Assembly (NCBI GenBank): GCA_943192975.1
Contig: CALPCJ010000014.1
Span: 1-64,000 of the forward strand
Direction of reading: 5' to 3'
Source: Senimuribacter intestinalis
GTDB taxonomy: Bacteria; Bacillota; Clostridia; Peptostreptococcales; Anaerovoracaceae
Length of the DNA: 64,000 nucleotides
Shown here one piece after another: positions 8,844 through 16,557 of this stretch; position 1 is the stretch's first letter; each line of letters starts with the position of its first letter. The notes beneath the pieces are model-generated. The model worked only from the letters and a program-made list of their open reading frames with translations, searched no databases and was not told the DNA's origin. Both the position numbers and the translations under genes were made by a program.

Positions 8844-9869
8844 ATGGGCTTGCCAAAGGATTGCAAAGTAGATTTGCAGAACAAGTTTCCGAAAGGAAAA
8901 AGAAACTTGATTAGTGATGTTCCCGGCGTAAAGGTTGGGCATGTCACGCTGAAAGACGACGAAAAATTTATACATACCGGGGTTACAGCAATCCTGCCTC
9001 ACGAAGGAAACCTGTTTCAGGAAAAGGTTGCTGCCGGTGCATGTGTCATCAACGGATTCGGAAAGAGTGCGGGTCTTGTTCAAATCGAAGAACTGGGCAC
9101 CATCGAGACACCAATTTTGATGACGAATACCCTCAGCGTGGGCGCTGGATTAAATGGATTAATTCAGTATATGCTGAAAGATAATGAGGATATTGGTGTA
9201 TCTACGGGAACCGTAAACTGTGTTGTAACGGAGTGTAACGACGGCGAACTGAACGACATTCGCGGCATGCACGTGAAAGAAGAGCATGTGCTGAAAGCTT
9301 TGGAAAAGGCTGACGAGGAATTCACCGAAGGCGGTGTCGGCGGCGGTACAGGTATGTGCTGTATGGGGCTGAAAGGCGGAATCGGTTCCGCTTCCAGAAT
9401 TATCACATGCAACGAAAAAGAATACACTCTTGGCGCAATTGTCATGTCAAACTTTGGTGTACTAGGCAATCTCAGAATTGACGGAAAGCGTATTAAGACG
9501 GAGCTTCCAAAGGAAGACAAACCTGAAAAGGGATCTATCATTATTGTACTTGGTACAGATATCCCGCTCAGCGACAGACAGCTGAAACGTATTGCAAAGA
9601 GAGCAACTGTCGGTCTTGCCAGAGTCGGTTCTTTCCTTGGAAATGGAAGCGGCGATATCGCCATCGCATTCTCCAATGGAAATAGAATTCCGCATTACAG
9701 CAAAGAAGATGTTCTGGAAACTAAGATGTTCCATGACAACGCTATGGATAAACTCTTCGACGCTACTGCAGAGGTAGTAGAAGAAGCTGTTATCAGCTCC
9801 ATGTACCATGCAGAAACCACAAAGGGAATCAGAAACAAAGTTCTCTACGGACTGCGTGAATTCATCTAG
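8844..9869 (+). CDS. P1 family (DmpA-type) self-processing aminopeptidase
   Basis: A 341-residue member of the N-terminal-nucleophile P1 peptidases, which include DmpA (L-aminopeptidase/D-esterase) and beta-peptidyl aminopeptidases. The start NLISDVPGVKVGHVTL is typical. The expected autocleavage site is Gly230-Ser231 in EKGSIIIVLGTDIPL, making Ser231 the nucleophile of the beta chain. TGLARVGS-like and GNGSGDIAIAFSNGN segments follow. It has no signal peptide. It is co-transcribed with an M55 D-aminopeptidase from a sigma-54 promoter. Substrates could be D- or beta-linked peptides. GAGGAGGGC precedes the ATG. Confidence 0.88.
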   Translation: MGLPKDCKVDLQNKFPKGKRNLISDVPGVKVGHVTLKDDEKFIHTGVTAILPHEGNLFQEKVAAGACVINGFGKSAGLVQIEELGTIETPILMTNTLSVGAGLNGLIQYMLKDNEDIGVSTGTVNCVVTECNDGELNDIRGMHVKEEHVLKALEKADEEFTEGGVGGGTGMCCMGLKGGIGSASRIITCNEKEYTLGAIVMSNFGVLGNLRIDGKRIKTELPKEDKPEKGSIIIVLGTDIPLSDRQLKRIAKRATVGLARVGSFLGNGSGDIAIAFSNGNRIPHYSKEDVLETKMFHDNAMDKLFDATAEVVEEAVISSMYHAETTKGIRNKVLYGLREFI

Positions 9870-9883
9870 GATGAGGTTATAAG

Positions 9884-10684
9884 ATGAGAAAGATATTTAT
9901 TAGTGCAGATATTGAAGGAATCACCGGAGTAACTGGCTGGTGTGAAACCCGCTATGGCGGTCAGGGCTATGACGCAGCATGCAGACAGATGAGCCTGGAA
10001 ACTGCAGCAGCATGCAGGGCAGCTCTAGATGCAGGATACGAGGTTGTAGTTAAGGACGGTCATGAAGACGGGCTGAACATTGACGCTAACCTGCTGCCAA
10101 AGGGAACCCAGCTGATTCGCAGCTGGATGTCGGATCCTTACGCTATGATGGCAGGTCTTGATCAAAGTTACGATGGCGCAATTTATATCGGTTACCATGC
10201 AAAAGCGTGGTCCAATGACAGTCCTTTGACCCATACCATTGAAGATTATCTCTTCAACTGGATTAAAGTCAATGGAGAACTTGCCTCGGAGTTTTCCCTC
10301 AATGCACTTCTTGCCGATGAAATGAGTGTACCTTCCATTTTCCTTTCTGGAGACAAAGGCATTTGCGATGATGCAAAATCTCTGTATCCATCTATGGAGA
10401 CTGTGGCTGTAAAGCACGGCACAGGGAATGCGACCTGGAATATTCATCCGGAAGAAGCTATCGCACTGATTGAAGACGGTGTAAAAAAAGCCCTGGCTGC
10501 AAAGCATCAGTCGAAGCCACTGGCAAATGAGTATCGTATGGAGATTAACTTCAAGAAACATCAGAAAGCCAGACACGCTTCCTGGTATCCGGGCGCAAAG
10601 CAGATTGACTCCAATACTGTGCAAATCACTGCGAAGACACCGACCGACCTTGCCATTGCAAGAATGTTTATGACAGGAGTATAA
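9884..10684 (+). CDS. dppA: M55 family D-aminopeptidase (DppA-like)
   Basis: A 266-residue zinc D-aminopeptidase of family M55; Bacillus DppA releases N-terminal D-Ala from short D-peptides. The metal-binding signature SADIEG is at residues 7-12, DGH at 58-60 and further histidines at 105 and 117. Length matches the family. It starts 15 bp after the P1 peptidase and is followed by a terminator. In Bacillus the homologue shares an operon with a dipeptide importer; here the importer is the adjacent unit. Confidence 0.88.
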   Translation: MRKIFISADIEGITGVTGWCETRYGGQGYDAACRQMSLETAAACRAALDAGYEVVVKDGHEDGLNIDANLLPKGTQLIRSWMSDPYAMMAGLDQSYDGAIYIGYHAKAWSNDSPLTHTIEDYLFNWIKVNGELASEFSLNALLADEMSVPSIFLSGDKGICDDAKSLYPSMETVAVKHGTGNATWNIHPEEAIALIEDGVKKALAAKHQSKPLANEYRMEINFKKHQKARHASWYPGAKQIDSNTVQITAKTPTDLAIARMFMTGV

Positions 10685-10747
10685 AGGCAAAGGGTCTAAA
10701 AAATAGAAATTACCATTCCAGTAATATACATTTTTCTTAACCTAAAG

Positions 10748-10796
10748 AACGCTGCAAGACGTGCTATCGCGCCGGTTTGCAGCGTTCCGCTTTTTT
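10748..10796 (+). terminator. Rho-independent terminator after the D-aminopeptidase gene
   Basis: AACGCTGCAA (10748-10757) pairs perfectly with TTGCAGCGTT (10777-10786), followed by CCGCTTTTTT. Confidence 0.82.
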
Positions 10797-10850
10797 GATA
10801 TTTGGTGGAGCGGCGGTTTGATGGAGTTTACTTTGGAGGTGCTGGGTATT

Positions 10851-11094
10851 GTGCATATTTTCGAGAAAAGGTTTCAAAATATGCACGAGGCTGTGCATAG
10901 ATTTCGAAGAAACTCCAAAAATATGTACATTTTACTTGAAAATCGGGAGCCATATTCAGATAATCTGCATATATTTGCTGATTATCACGAAAATATGCAT
11001 AGTTTGAAAAGGTGATGTGCATATTTTCGAGAAAAGATTTCAAAATATGCACGCAGTTGTACATATTTTGAAAAGAAATGCTTAAAATATGCAC
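10851..11094. repeat. Tandem array of 36-bp palindromes with 42-bp spacing
   Basis: Clear units lie at 10851-10886, 10893-10928, 11017-11052 and 11059-11094, with a further palindrome at 10966-11000 and a degenerate stretch before it. Each unit is an inverted repeat, GTGCATATTTT ... AAAATATGCAC, and neighbouring units start 42 bp apart. The first and the 11017 unit differ by one base. The array fills the 500-bp gap between the D-aminopeptidase and the convergent hydrolase gene. The short ORFs across it have no ribosome site and simply translate the repeat. Confidence 0.85.
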
Positions 11095-11181
11095 ACTCAT
11101 GTGAATTGCTGCAATGGCAAAGAACTGCAGTAAATGCAGCTCTTTGTGAATGAAAATGAAAAGATTTTAGTCTTGGTATCG

Positions 11182-11967
11182 CTATTTTGTTTCGGCGTTG
11201 TCAGCCAGCTCAGCTTGGTTGACAAGAGCCTTGGTGGTTCTGCGGATAAAGTCTTCGTACATAGGAACATCGACTTCATTTGAGGCAAAGCAGACAACAA
11301 AAGGCTGTTTTGCATAGACAATGCCTACATCGTGGGCTTTATCTTCTTCGTCGCCGGTTTTGTGCGCCATAGGATAGTCCATAATCAGATGACCGCCCAT
11401 CTTGTGGTTTATTTGCTGCTGCCTCATGATATCGTCCAGCCAGATGGAAGATTCCTCATTGACTAGAGTCTTATGGTATATCTTTTCCAAGAGAATGCCG
11501 ATTTCTTCAGGAACAAAGTAGTTGTTGATTCCGCGGGCTTCTCTCTCTAAATCCCACAGCTCTCTGTTAAACTGGGTTCCGATTAAACCGAGTTCAAGGA
11601 ATGTCTCTCTAATCTTTGGAACGGTGTAGTGGCGCAGCAGTGCGTTAGTTGCTGTATTGTCACTAATGGTAATCATCAGTTTTCCCAGCGTTTCCATATC
11701 CAAAGTCACCTCACCGGTCATGTGCTGTACTGCGCCGCAGCCGGGCACTTTCTGATTCTGATGAATTAGAATTTCTTCTCGAAAGTCGGCTTCTCCGCGG
11801 GAGCGGAGTAGGAGAATGGCTGCCATCAAAGGCAGCTTTACGACACTTGCCGGAAGAAATGGTTCTTTTTCGCGGTAGCCGTAAGTCTCGCCAGTGACTA
11901 AATTATGGTAGTAAAATCCAACTTTTCCCTCCATCTGAGAGAGTTCATTTAAGATTTGTTCTTTCAT
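11182..11967 (-). CDS. Class A beta-lactamase-like serine hydrolase
   Basis: A 261-residue protein with all three class-A type motifs: SxxK as S41-V-V-K44, SDN at 102-104 and KTG at 203-205. No signal peptide precedes the fold (it starts MKEQILNELS), so it is probably cytoplasmic and unlikely to be a classical secreted beta-lactamase. Its ATG overlaps the stop of the D-aminoacylase gene (TAATG), indicating translational coupling and a shared role, probably hydrolysis of an amide or peptide substrate with a D-residue. Antibiotic hydrolysis remains possible. Confidence 0.82.
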   Translation of the reverse strand: MKEQILNELSQMEGKVGFYYHNLVTGETYGYREKEPFLPASVVKLPLMAAILLLRSRGEADFREEILIHQNQKVPGCGAVQHMTGEVTLDMETLGKLMITISDNTATNALLRHYTVPKIRETFLELGLIGTQFNRELWDLEREARGINNYFVPEEIGILLEKIYHKTLVNEESSIWLDDIMRQQQINHKMGGHLIMDYPMAHKTGDEEDKAHDVGIVYAKQPFVVCFASNEVDVPMYEDFIRRTTKALVNQAELADNAETK

Positions 11968-13553
11968 TATAGGGTTTCTCCTCTTTTCAAGATAGCGCCA
12001 GCTTTTGCGCCGGTGTGTCTGCCGTCTTTCGCTGTCAGCACGCCGTTTACATAGACACGGCGAATGCCTTTGCATGGCTGTTTAGGATTATTAAAGGACG
12101 GAGTGTCTTCAATTTCATCAAAGTCAAAGAGGACTAAGTCCGCCTGCATGCCTTCCTTGATTAGACCTCTGTTGTTAATGCCCAGACGGTTTGCAGGAAG
12201 TCCGGTCATTTTGAAAATGGCTGTTTCCAGCGGGAAGAGCTTGCGCTCTCTGCAGTATTTGGAGATTACGCGAGGGAATGTACCAAACCAGCGAGGATGC
12301 GGTTGTCCCGGATAATCCATGGAAGCAGCTTCACCGTCGGAGCCAATCATCACATATGGCTGTGGCATGATGTATTCGATATCTTCTTCGCACATGCCGT
12401 AGTTGACCTCGTTGACACGACCACGCTCTTCTAAAATCAAATCAAAGCATGCGTCTTCCGGATCAACGCCACGAATTTCTGCAATTTCTTCTATATTTTT
12501 ACCTACCACCCAAGCGTTTTTTTCGCTGGCAACGTAGGAGACGCAGATGTCTCCCCATCTGCCCAGGTGGCTTTGTCTAGCTTCTTCTTTTAGTTTTGCT
12601 CTAGTCTCTGGATTCCGAAGTCGTTCAAAGAGAGCTTCCATGCCGCCGTCAAATGCCCATAAGGACACATTACTGTCCAAAGTAGTGGCAGAAGCATTGT
12701 ATGGATATTGATCCACTTTTACGTCAAGACCTTCGCGTCTAGCTCTGTCAATCATGGCAATAGTAGTTTTGCAGCTGACCTGCCAGCCAGATTTGCGGGT
12801 GCATTTGTGGTGAGATACCTGCAGCGGTGCGCCGGAGCGTTTTGCAATTTCCAGCGCTTCGGAAAGCGCTTCCACCAGATAGTCACCTTCGTCTCTCATA
12901 TGGGTTGCGTAGAAAGAACCGAAAGGAACTAGTTCTTCTGACAAAGCTGCCAGCTCGTCTGCGTCTGCATAGCAACCCGGCGGATAAATCAGTCCGCTGG
13001 ACATAAAGTATGCACCGTCTTCTAAAGCTTTGCGAAGGAGTCCGCGCATTTGTGCAAGCTCTTCGCTGGTCGGTTTGCGTGCATCGAATCCCATAGCCGC
13101 CAGCCTGATGGTGCCGTGTCCGACAGCGGTTCCAAAGTTAACGCTCAGCTTATGCTCCTTCAAAGTATCTAAATATTCTCCAACGGTTTCCCAGTTGTAT
13201 GTTAAATCACCAACATAATCTTTTAACTGTTTTTTTCTTTCAGGGTCAGCGCTGACCGGTGCTACGGACATGCCGCAGTTGCCGCCGATTTCTGTGGTAA
13301 CACCCTGCAGAATTCTGCTTTCGGCAAGCGGATATTCCAGCAGTGAGACATCGCTGTGAGAATGGAGGTCGATAAAGCCCGGAGAAAGGTATAAACCCTC
13401 TCCGTCCACGACTTCCTTTGCGGTGTTTTCTTCTTCTGCACTGAACGTGCCGATTTTATCAATACGTCCGTCTTTGAGGGCAACGCTGCTAAGATACCAC
13501 GGAGCCGAAGTACCATCAATAATGCGGACGTTTTTTATGATACAGTCAAACAT
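11967..13553 (-). CDS. N-acyl-D-amino-acid deacylase (D-aminoacylase family amidohydrolase)
   Basis: About 528 residues of the amidohydrolase superfamily. The metal-binding HxH is in GFIDLHSHSD, a second metal region is near VSHHKCTRKSGW, and the late signature MIGSDGEAASM...HPRWFGTFPRVI is typical of D-aminoacylases, which release free D-amino acids from N-acyl derivatives. The start at 13553 (MFDCIIKNVRIIDG) follows GAAAGGAA; the longer ORF start has no support. A consensus sigma-54 promoter lies 55 bp upstream, tying it to the D-peptide regulon. Confidence 0.88.
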   Translation of the reverse strand: MFDCIIKNVRIIDGTSAPWYLSSVALKDGRIDKIGTFSAEEENTAKEVVDGEGLYLSPGFIDLHSHSDVSLLEYPLAESRILQGVTTEIGGNCGMSVAPVSADPERKKQLKDYVGDLTYNWETVGEYLDTLKEHKLSVNFGTAVGHGTIRLAAMGFDARKPTSEELAQMRGLLRKALEDGAYFMSSGLIYPPGCYADADELAALSEELVPFGSFYATHMRDEGDYLVEALSEALEIAKRSGAPLQVSHHKCTRKSGWQVSCKTTIAMIDRARREGLDVKVDQYPYNASATTLDSNVSLWAFDGGMEALFERLRNPETRAKLKEEARQSHLGRWGDICVSYVASEKNAWVVGKNIEEIAEIRGVDPEDACFDLILEERGRVNEVNYGMCEEDIEYIMPQPYVMIGSDGEAASMDYPGQPHPRWFGTFPRVISKYCRERKLFPLETAIFKMTGLPANRLGINNRGLIKEGMQADLVLFDFDEIEDTPSFNNPKQPCKGIRRVYVNGVLTAKDGRHTGAKAGAILKRGETL

Positions 13554-13607
13554 AAATGAGATTCCTTTCTTTTGAAATCCTGCTGAACGTTTTCTACGCA
13601 TATAACT

Positions 13608-13623
13608 TGCAAGAATAGTGCCA
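13608..13623 (-). promoter_or_regulatory. Sigma-54 promoter upstream of the D-aminoacylase gene
   Basis: On the minus strand the sequence is TGGCACTATTCTTGCA, a perfect TGGCAC-N5-TTGCA. It is the fourth such promoter in 13 kb and the only one on this strand. Confidence 0.86.
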
Positions 13624-13744
13624 GAATTTGCAGGGGAAGAAAGCAGGGAAAAAGGCTGAATTGAGAGGATTTGAGAAGTGAAAAAACAGGAGGAAATGTG
13701 GATTAATAGGTTTTAATATGATTGTTAAGGTTTTGTTGGATTTT

Positions 13745-13785
13745 GGTTATGGCAAATCATCAAATTAGGGTGATTTGTCATAACC
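13745..13785. other. 15-bp hairpin/palindrome between the nitrilase and D-aminoacylase genes
   Basis: GGTTATGGCAAATCA (13745-13759) pairs with TGATTTGTCATAACC (13771-13785) with one G-T wobble. There is no T-run, so it is a poor intrinsic terminator for the nitrilase gene. It lies about 120-180 bp upstream of the minus-strand sigma-54 promoter, a distance at which an enhancer-binding protein could bind. Confidence 0.55.
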
Positions 13786-13795
13786 GTTGTGACCG

Positions 13796-14569
13796 TCATG
13801 TCTGCAGAAAATAATCGCTATTTACCAGTCTGCCTTTCATGCCGAATGTGGTTTCAGGCTTGATAAAATCATAAACCAGTAAACCCTCAGAATTCAATAC
13901 AGCCTCTTTCTTGATTTCGCCGTTATAATCAAAAATAGCGGTAGGAGCGGTCTGGAAACGAGAGATACTGTTGACTGAAACTATTGTCATAACATTTTCG
14001 ACAGCACGCGTAATGAGATGAGATTTAATGATATTGTAGCGGTCCGGTAGAGGAGTTTCACTGGTATCCGAAAAGGATACAAAGCAAATATCTGTATTTT
14101 CTTTGTACAGTTCTCTAAAAGGTTCAGGGAATCGAACATCAAAACAGATGCGGAATCCGACCTTTATATTGTCGATTTCAAAGATACCGGGCTTTGTTCC
14201 TCTGATAAAGTGGTCTGTATCCCAGCCCCATAATGCAGTTTTGTCATAATAGCCCATCAGCGTTCCGTCATCAGCAAAGAGACCAATGGAATTAAATCTG
14301 CCTTCGGTGTCAAATCTTACAGTTCCGACAGCTACGAATATTTTATACTGTTTGGCAAGTTCAGATATGTGCAGCAGAGCTGCGTCTATTTCCTCTTTAG
14401 GAATATTGTCAATGTTTTGCTCGATAGGAGGATACCCACATAGTGCACATTCATGAAAAACAATCAGTCTGACACCCTGTTCGGCGGCAAGGCAGATGGC
14501 ATTTCTTATAGTTTCTAAGTTATTTCTGATACTGTTTGTGCTTGAAAATTGATAAACGCCTATTTTCAT
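13796..14569 (-). CDS. Carbon-nitrogen hydrolase (nitrilase superfamily)
   Basis: A 257-residue omega-amidase/N-carbamoylase-like enzyme. The Glu-Lys-Cys triad is visible: Glu40 in FHECALCGYPP, Lys110 in YYDKTALW and Cys142 in FRICFDVRFPE. The ATG at 14569 has CAAGGAGGTACG upstream; the longer ORF would begin at TTG without a site. It hydrolyses a C-N amide bond, but the substrate cannot be read from sequence. It lies upstream of the D-aminoacylase gene on the same strand but has its own leader and no sigma-54 motif. Confidence 0.85.
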   Translation of the reverse strand: MKIGVYQFSSTNSIRNNLETIRNAICLAAEQGVRLIVFHECALCGYPPIEQNIDNIPKEEIDAALLHISELAKQYKIFVAVGTVRFDTEGRFNSIGLFADDGTLMGYYDKTALWGWDTDHFIRGTKPGIFEIDNIKVGFRICFDVRFPEPFRELYKENTDICFVSFSDTSETPLPDRYNIIKSHLITRAVENVMTIVSVNSISRFQTAPTAIFDYNGEIKKEAVLNSEGLLVYDFIKPETTFGMKGRLVNSDYFLQT

Positions 14570-14707
14570 TGGGTTGCGTACCTCCTTGATATATTTCAAT
14601 CATTATATCACACTTCAGTGAGTTTCAGTATTGTTTTTTAAAATGTTTGTTAGAATCCCGTGTTTCACAGTAAATAAGACAATCGCAAAAAACTTTATCT
14701 TTATAAA

Positions 14708-14763
14708 TGTTGAAAATAAGTTTTACAAAACTGTTTGAACTTGTTTTCAACATATGTTATAAT
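14708..14763 (+). promoter_or_regulatory. Promoter with flanking inverted repeat for the HTH/DUF3990 gene
   Basis: TTGAAC (14735-14740), a 17-bp spacer and TATAAT (14758-14763). A 13-bp inverted repeat, TGTTGAAAATAAG at 14708-14720 and CTTGTTTTCAACA at 14740-14752, brackets the -35 box, as expected for autoregulation by the HTH domain encoded just downstream. Confidence 0.75.
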
Positions 14764-14793
14764 AAGTTTGACAGTACAAAAGGAGAGTTGTTT

Positions 14794-15651
14794 ATGAATG
14801 ATTTCGCATTGTGTACAGACATTGAAATTGTAATGGAATTATTAGATATAACTGCAAAAGAACTTGCAGATGATATCGGCGTTACTGCAACAACTATTTC
14901 TCGGTGGAGAAAAAATGAGGAACAGATTTCTTCATCCAATCTGAATGCCTTTTACAACTTTGCCTTCGGTAAAGGTATCCGGCTTAACAAGATAAAAGAG
15001 CAGCTTTTTAAAGAAGATTGCAGCAGTAATTCTACCATACTTTTTCACGGCGCCAAAACATACATTGACGGGAGGGTTTCAATTGAGAGATCTAAAAATA
15101 CCAATGATTTTGGCAGAGGCTTTTACTGCGGAGAAAGTTTGGAACAATCGGCTATGTTTGTTGCCAATTATCCGGAGTCCTCACTCTATGTTTTAGAGTT
15201 TAATAAAACGGCTTTGAGTTATACGCAATTAAATGTTGATAGGGATTGGATGTTGCTTATTGCCTATTTCCGAAACAAATTAACCGACTATGCGAATCAC
15301 CCTATTATACAGGATTTACTTGCAAAGCTTGAAGGGGTCGACTATATTATTGCTCCGATTGCCGACAATAGAATGTTTGAGATTATCGACAACTTTATTG
15401 ACGGTGAAATCACAGATGTTCAATGTCAGCATTGTCTTTCCGCAACTAATCTCGGTAATCAATATGTTTTTGTTACTGATAAAGCACTAAGTCAGTTGCG
15501 GATATTACGCCATTGTTATTTAGCATCCGATGAAAAGCGGTATTATCTTTCGTATAAGCAGGAAGAGTCACGTATCGGTAATGATAAAGTAAAAGTCGCC
15601 CGTAGGCAATACAGGGGTCAGGGCGAATATATAGAGGATATTTTGAAATGA
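14794..15651 (+). CDS. HTH (XRE-like) domain fused to a DUF3990 ADP-ribosyltransferase-like domain
   Basis: A 285-residue fusion. Residues about 8-70 form a helix-turn-helix (ELADDIGVTATTISRWRKNEE). From about residue 80 the sequence ILFHGAKTYIDGR...NDFGRGFYCGESLEQSAMFVA matches the DUF3990 pattern, which resembles the ADP-ribosyltransferase fold (His85-Gly, then the F-G-R-G-F-Y strand). AAAGGAG precedes the ATG at 14794. Its last bases overlap the next start (ATGA). A fused repressor and toxin-like enzyme with a coupled small partner suggests a toxin-antitoxin pair; which protein neutralises which is not known. Confidence 0.65.
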   Translation: MNDFALCTDIEIVMELLDITAKELADDIGVTATTISRWRKNEEQISSSNLNAFYNFAFGKGIRLNKIKEQLFKEDCSSNSTILFHGAKTYIDGRVSIERSKNTNDFGRGFYCGESLEQSAMFVANYPESSLYVLEFNKTALSYTQLNVDRDWMLLIAYFRNKLTDYANHPIIQDLLAKLEGVDYIIAPIADNRMFEIIDNFIDGEITDVQCQHCLSATNLGNQYVFVTDKALSQLRILRHCYLASDEKRYYLSYKQEESRIGNDKVKVARRQYRGQGEYIEDILK

Positions 15652-16136
15652 GAAAAATTGATGAAATCGGTTTAAAGTTATGTAAAATACAAGGAGATGT
15701 TTTTTCTGCTTCGGTAAAAGAAACAGAATGCAGTTCACCAATATTTATGAGAAGGTTTATGCATTCTCAGGTGGCACAGCGTATGGATTTTGGCGGTTTT
15801 TTGTTTGAAGCCTGTGATACAAATCAGATTTTTGATGAAGTAAATACAGAATTTGGCAAAAGCTCCTATGGCAAAGAAAAATATTCCGAAGCAGAGTTGT
15901 ATTGGATTGGGTATATTTATCGCTATTGGTCTTACACATATCAAAAGACAAGCAAACAGGTATACAAGTTCATCAAACCGAAAGAACTTCGAGGTCTTTA
16001 CTATCCGTATCATTCTCTTGACCCCTCACAGGCGATTGAAAGAATTTTAGAGGCTAAAGGAGTAAATGAAAGAGATTTGACTGCAAGAGGCGTAAAAATT
16101 ATGCGAGATATCATGAAAAACGAGAATAAGCAGTAA
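15648..16136 (+). CDS. Partner protein of the HTH/DUF3990 gene, unknown function
   Basis: A 162-residue soluble protein with no motif I recognise. It is rich in aromatic residues (ELYWIGYIYRYWSYTYQKTSKQVYKF) and ends with a lysine-rich helix. It starts inside the stop of the HTH/DUF3990 gene, so the two are translationally coupled, and no promoter lies between them. Its place suggests a toxin or antitoxin partner. A degraded coding-like stretch and a terminator follow. Confidence 0.6.
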   Translation: MRKIDEIGLKLCKIQGDVFSASVKETECSSPIFMRRFMHSQVAQRMDFGGFLFEACDTNQIFDEVNTEFGKSSYGKEKYSEAELYWIGYIYRYWSYTYQKTSKQVYKFIKPKELRGLYYPYHSLDPSQAIERILEAKGVNERDLTARGVKIMRDIMKNENKQ

Positions 16137-16342
16137 ATCTTAAGTTCGCTTTAACGGTATTACGCTTTCAACTGGATGCTGACACTGACCAAAAACAAAT
16201 TTATGAAATCTTAACTTCTTTCACTGCGGGGTGAAGCATATCTATGAAGCAAAACTGTATGATGTAATTCTTTAAGAATCTTGCGCTAGAGGAGATTTTT
16301 AAAAATGTTTTCATTGTCGAATAAGCTGGATTTAGAATTGGA

Positions 16343-16373
16343 AACAGCCGTCAGCTACTGATGGCTGTTTTTG
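16343..16373 (+). terminator. Rho-independent terminator after the putative toxin-antitoxin operon
   Basis: AACAGCCGTCAG pairs with CTGATGGCTGTT (one G-T) around a 3-base CTA loop, followed by TTTTTG. The bases between 16137 and 16342 hold no gene; one frame (about 16141-16230) looks like a short decayed coding remnant. Confidence 0.85.
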
Positions 16374-16402
16374 TGTGGGCAAATGTTTAAATTAACTTAA
16401 TC

Positions 16403-16434
16403 TTGACAAAAATATGTCGGGGGGGGGGTATCAT
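16403..16434 (+). promoter_or_regulatory. Candidate phase-variable promoter with a G10 tract in the spacer
   Basis: A perfect TTGACA (16403-16408) and a TATCAT -10-like box (16429-16434) are separated by 20 bp that include ten consecutive G (16419-16428). Losing three G would give the optimal 17-bp spacing. It lies upstream of the YfhO operon. Confidence 0.5.
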
Positions 16435-16461
16435 ATTTAGTGGAAATCTCCCCAAAGGATT

Positions 16462-16526
16462 TAAGATTTTTTTAAGAAAAGCATAAGATTTCTTTTCGGG
16501 TTTATTTAAGAACTGTACTTTATGAT
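16462..16526 (+). promoter_or_regulatory. OmpR/PhoB-type direct repeats and promoter for the YfhO operon
   Basis: TAAGA occurs at 16462, 16473 and 16484, exactly 11 bp apart, with a further TAAGA at 16507. A TATGAT -10 box lies at 16521-16526 without a good -35. Direct repeats at 11-bp pitch upstream of a weak -35 are typical of winged-helix response regulators. No cognate two-component system is in the window. Confidence 0.5.
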
Positions 16527-16557
16527 AGAGATGTAAACAAACAAAGGAAGGGTAAAG

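Noticed and set aside
10851..11094. CRISPR array
   Set aside because: Units are full palindromes with only six bases between them, no unique spacers of 30 or more bases, and no cas genes nearby.
10828..11100. A 90-codon minus-strand ORF over the palindrome array
   Set aside because: Its protein is just the translated repeat, has no ribosome site, and its length follows from the stop-free repeat unit.
11182..11967. Acquired beta-lactamase resistance gene
   Set aside because: The motifs are those of the fold in general, no export signal is present, and it is translationally coupled to a D-aminoacylase gene.
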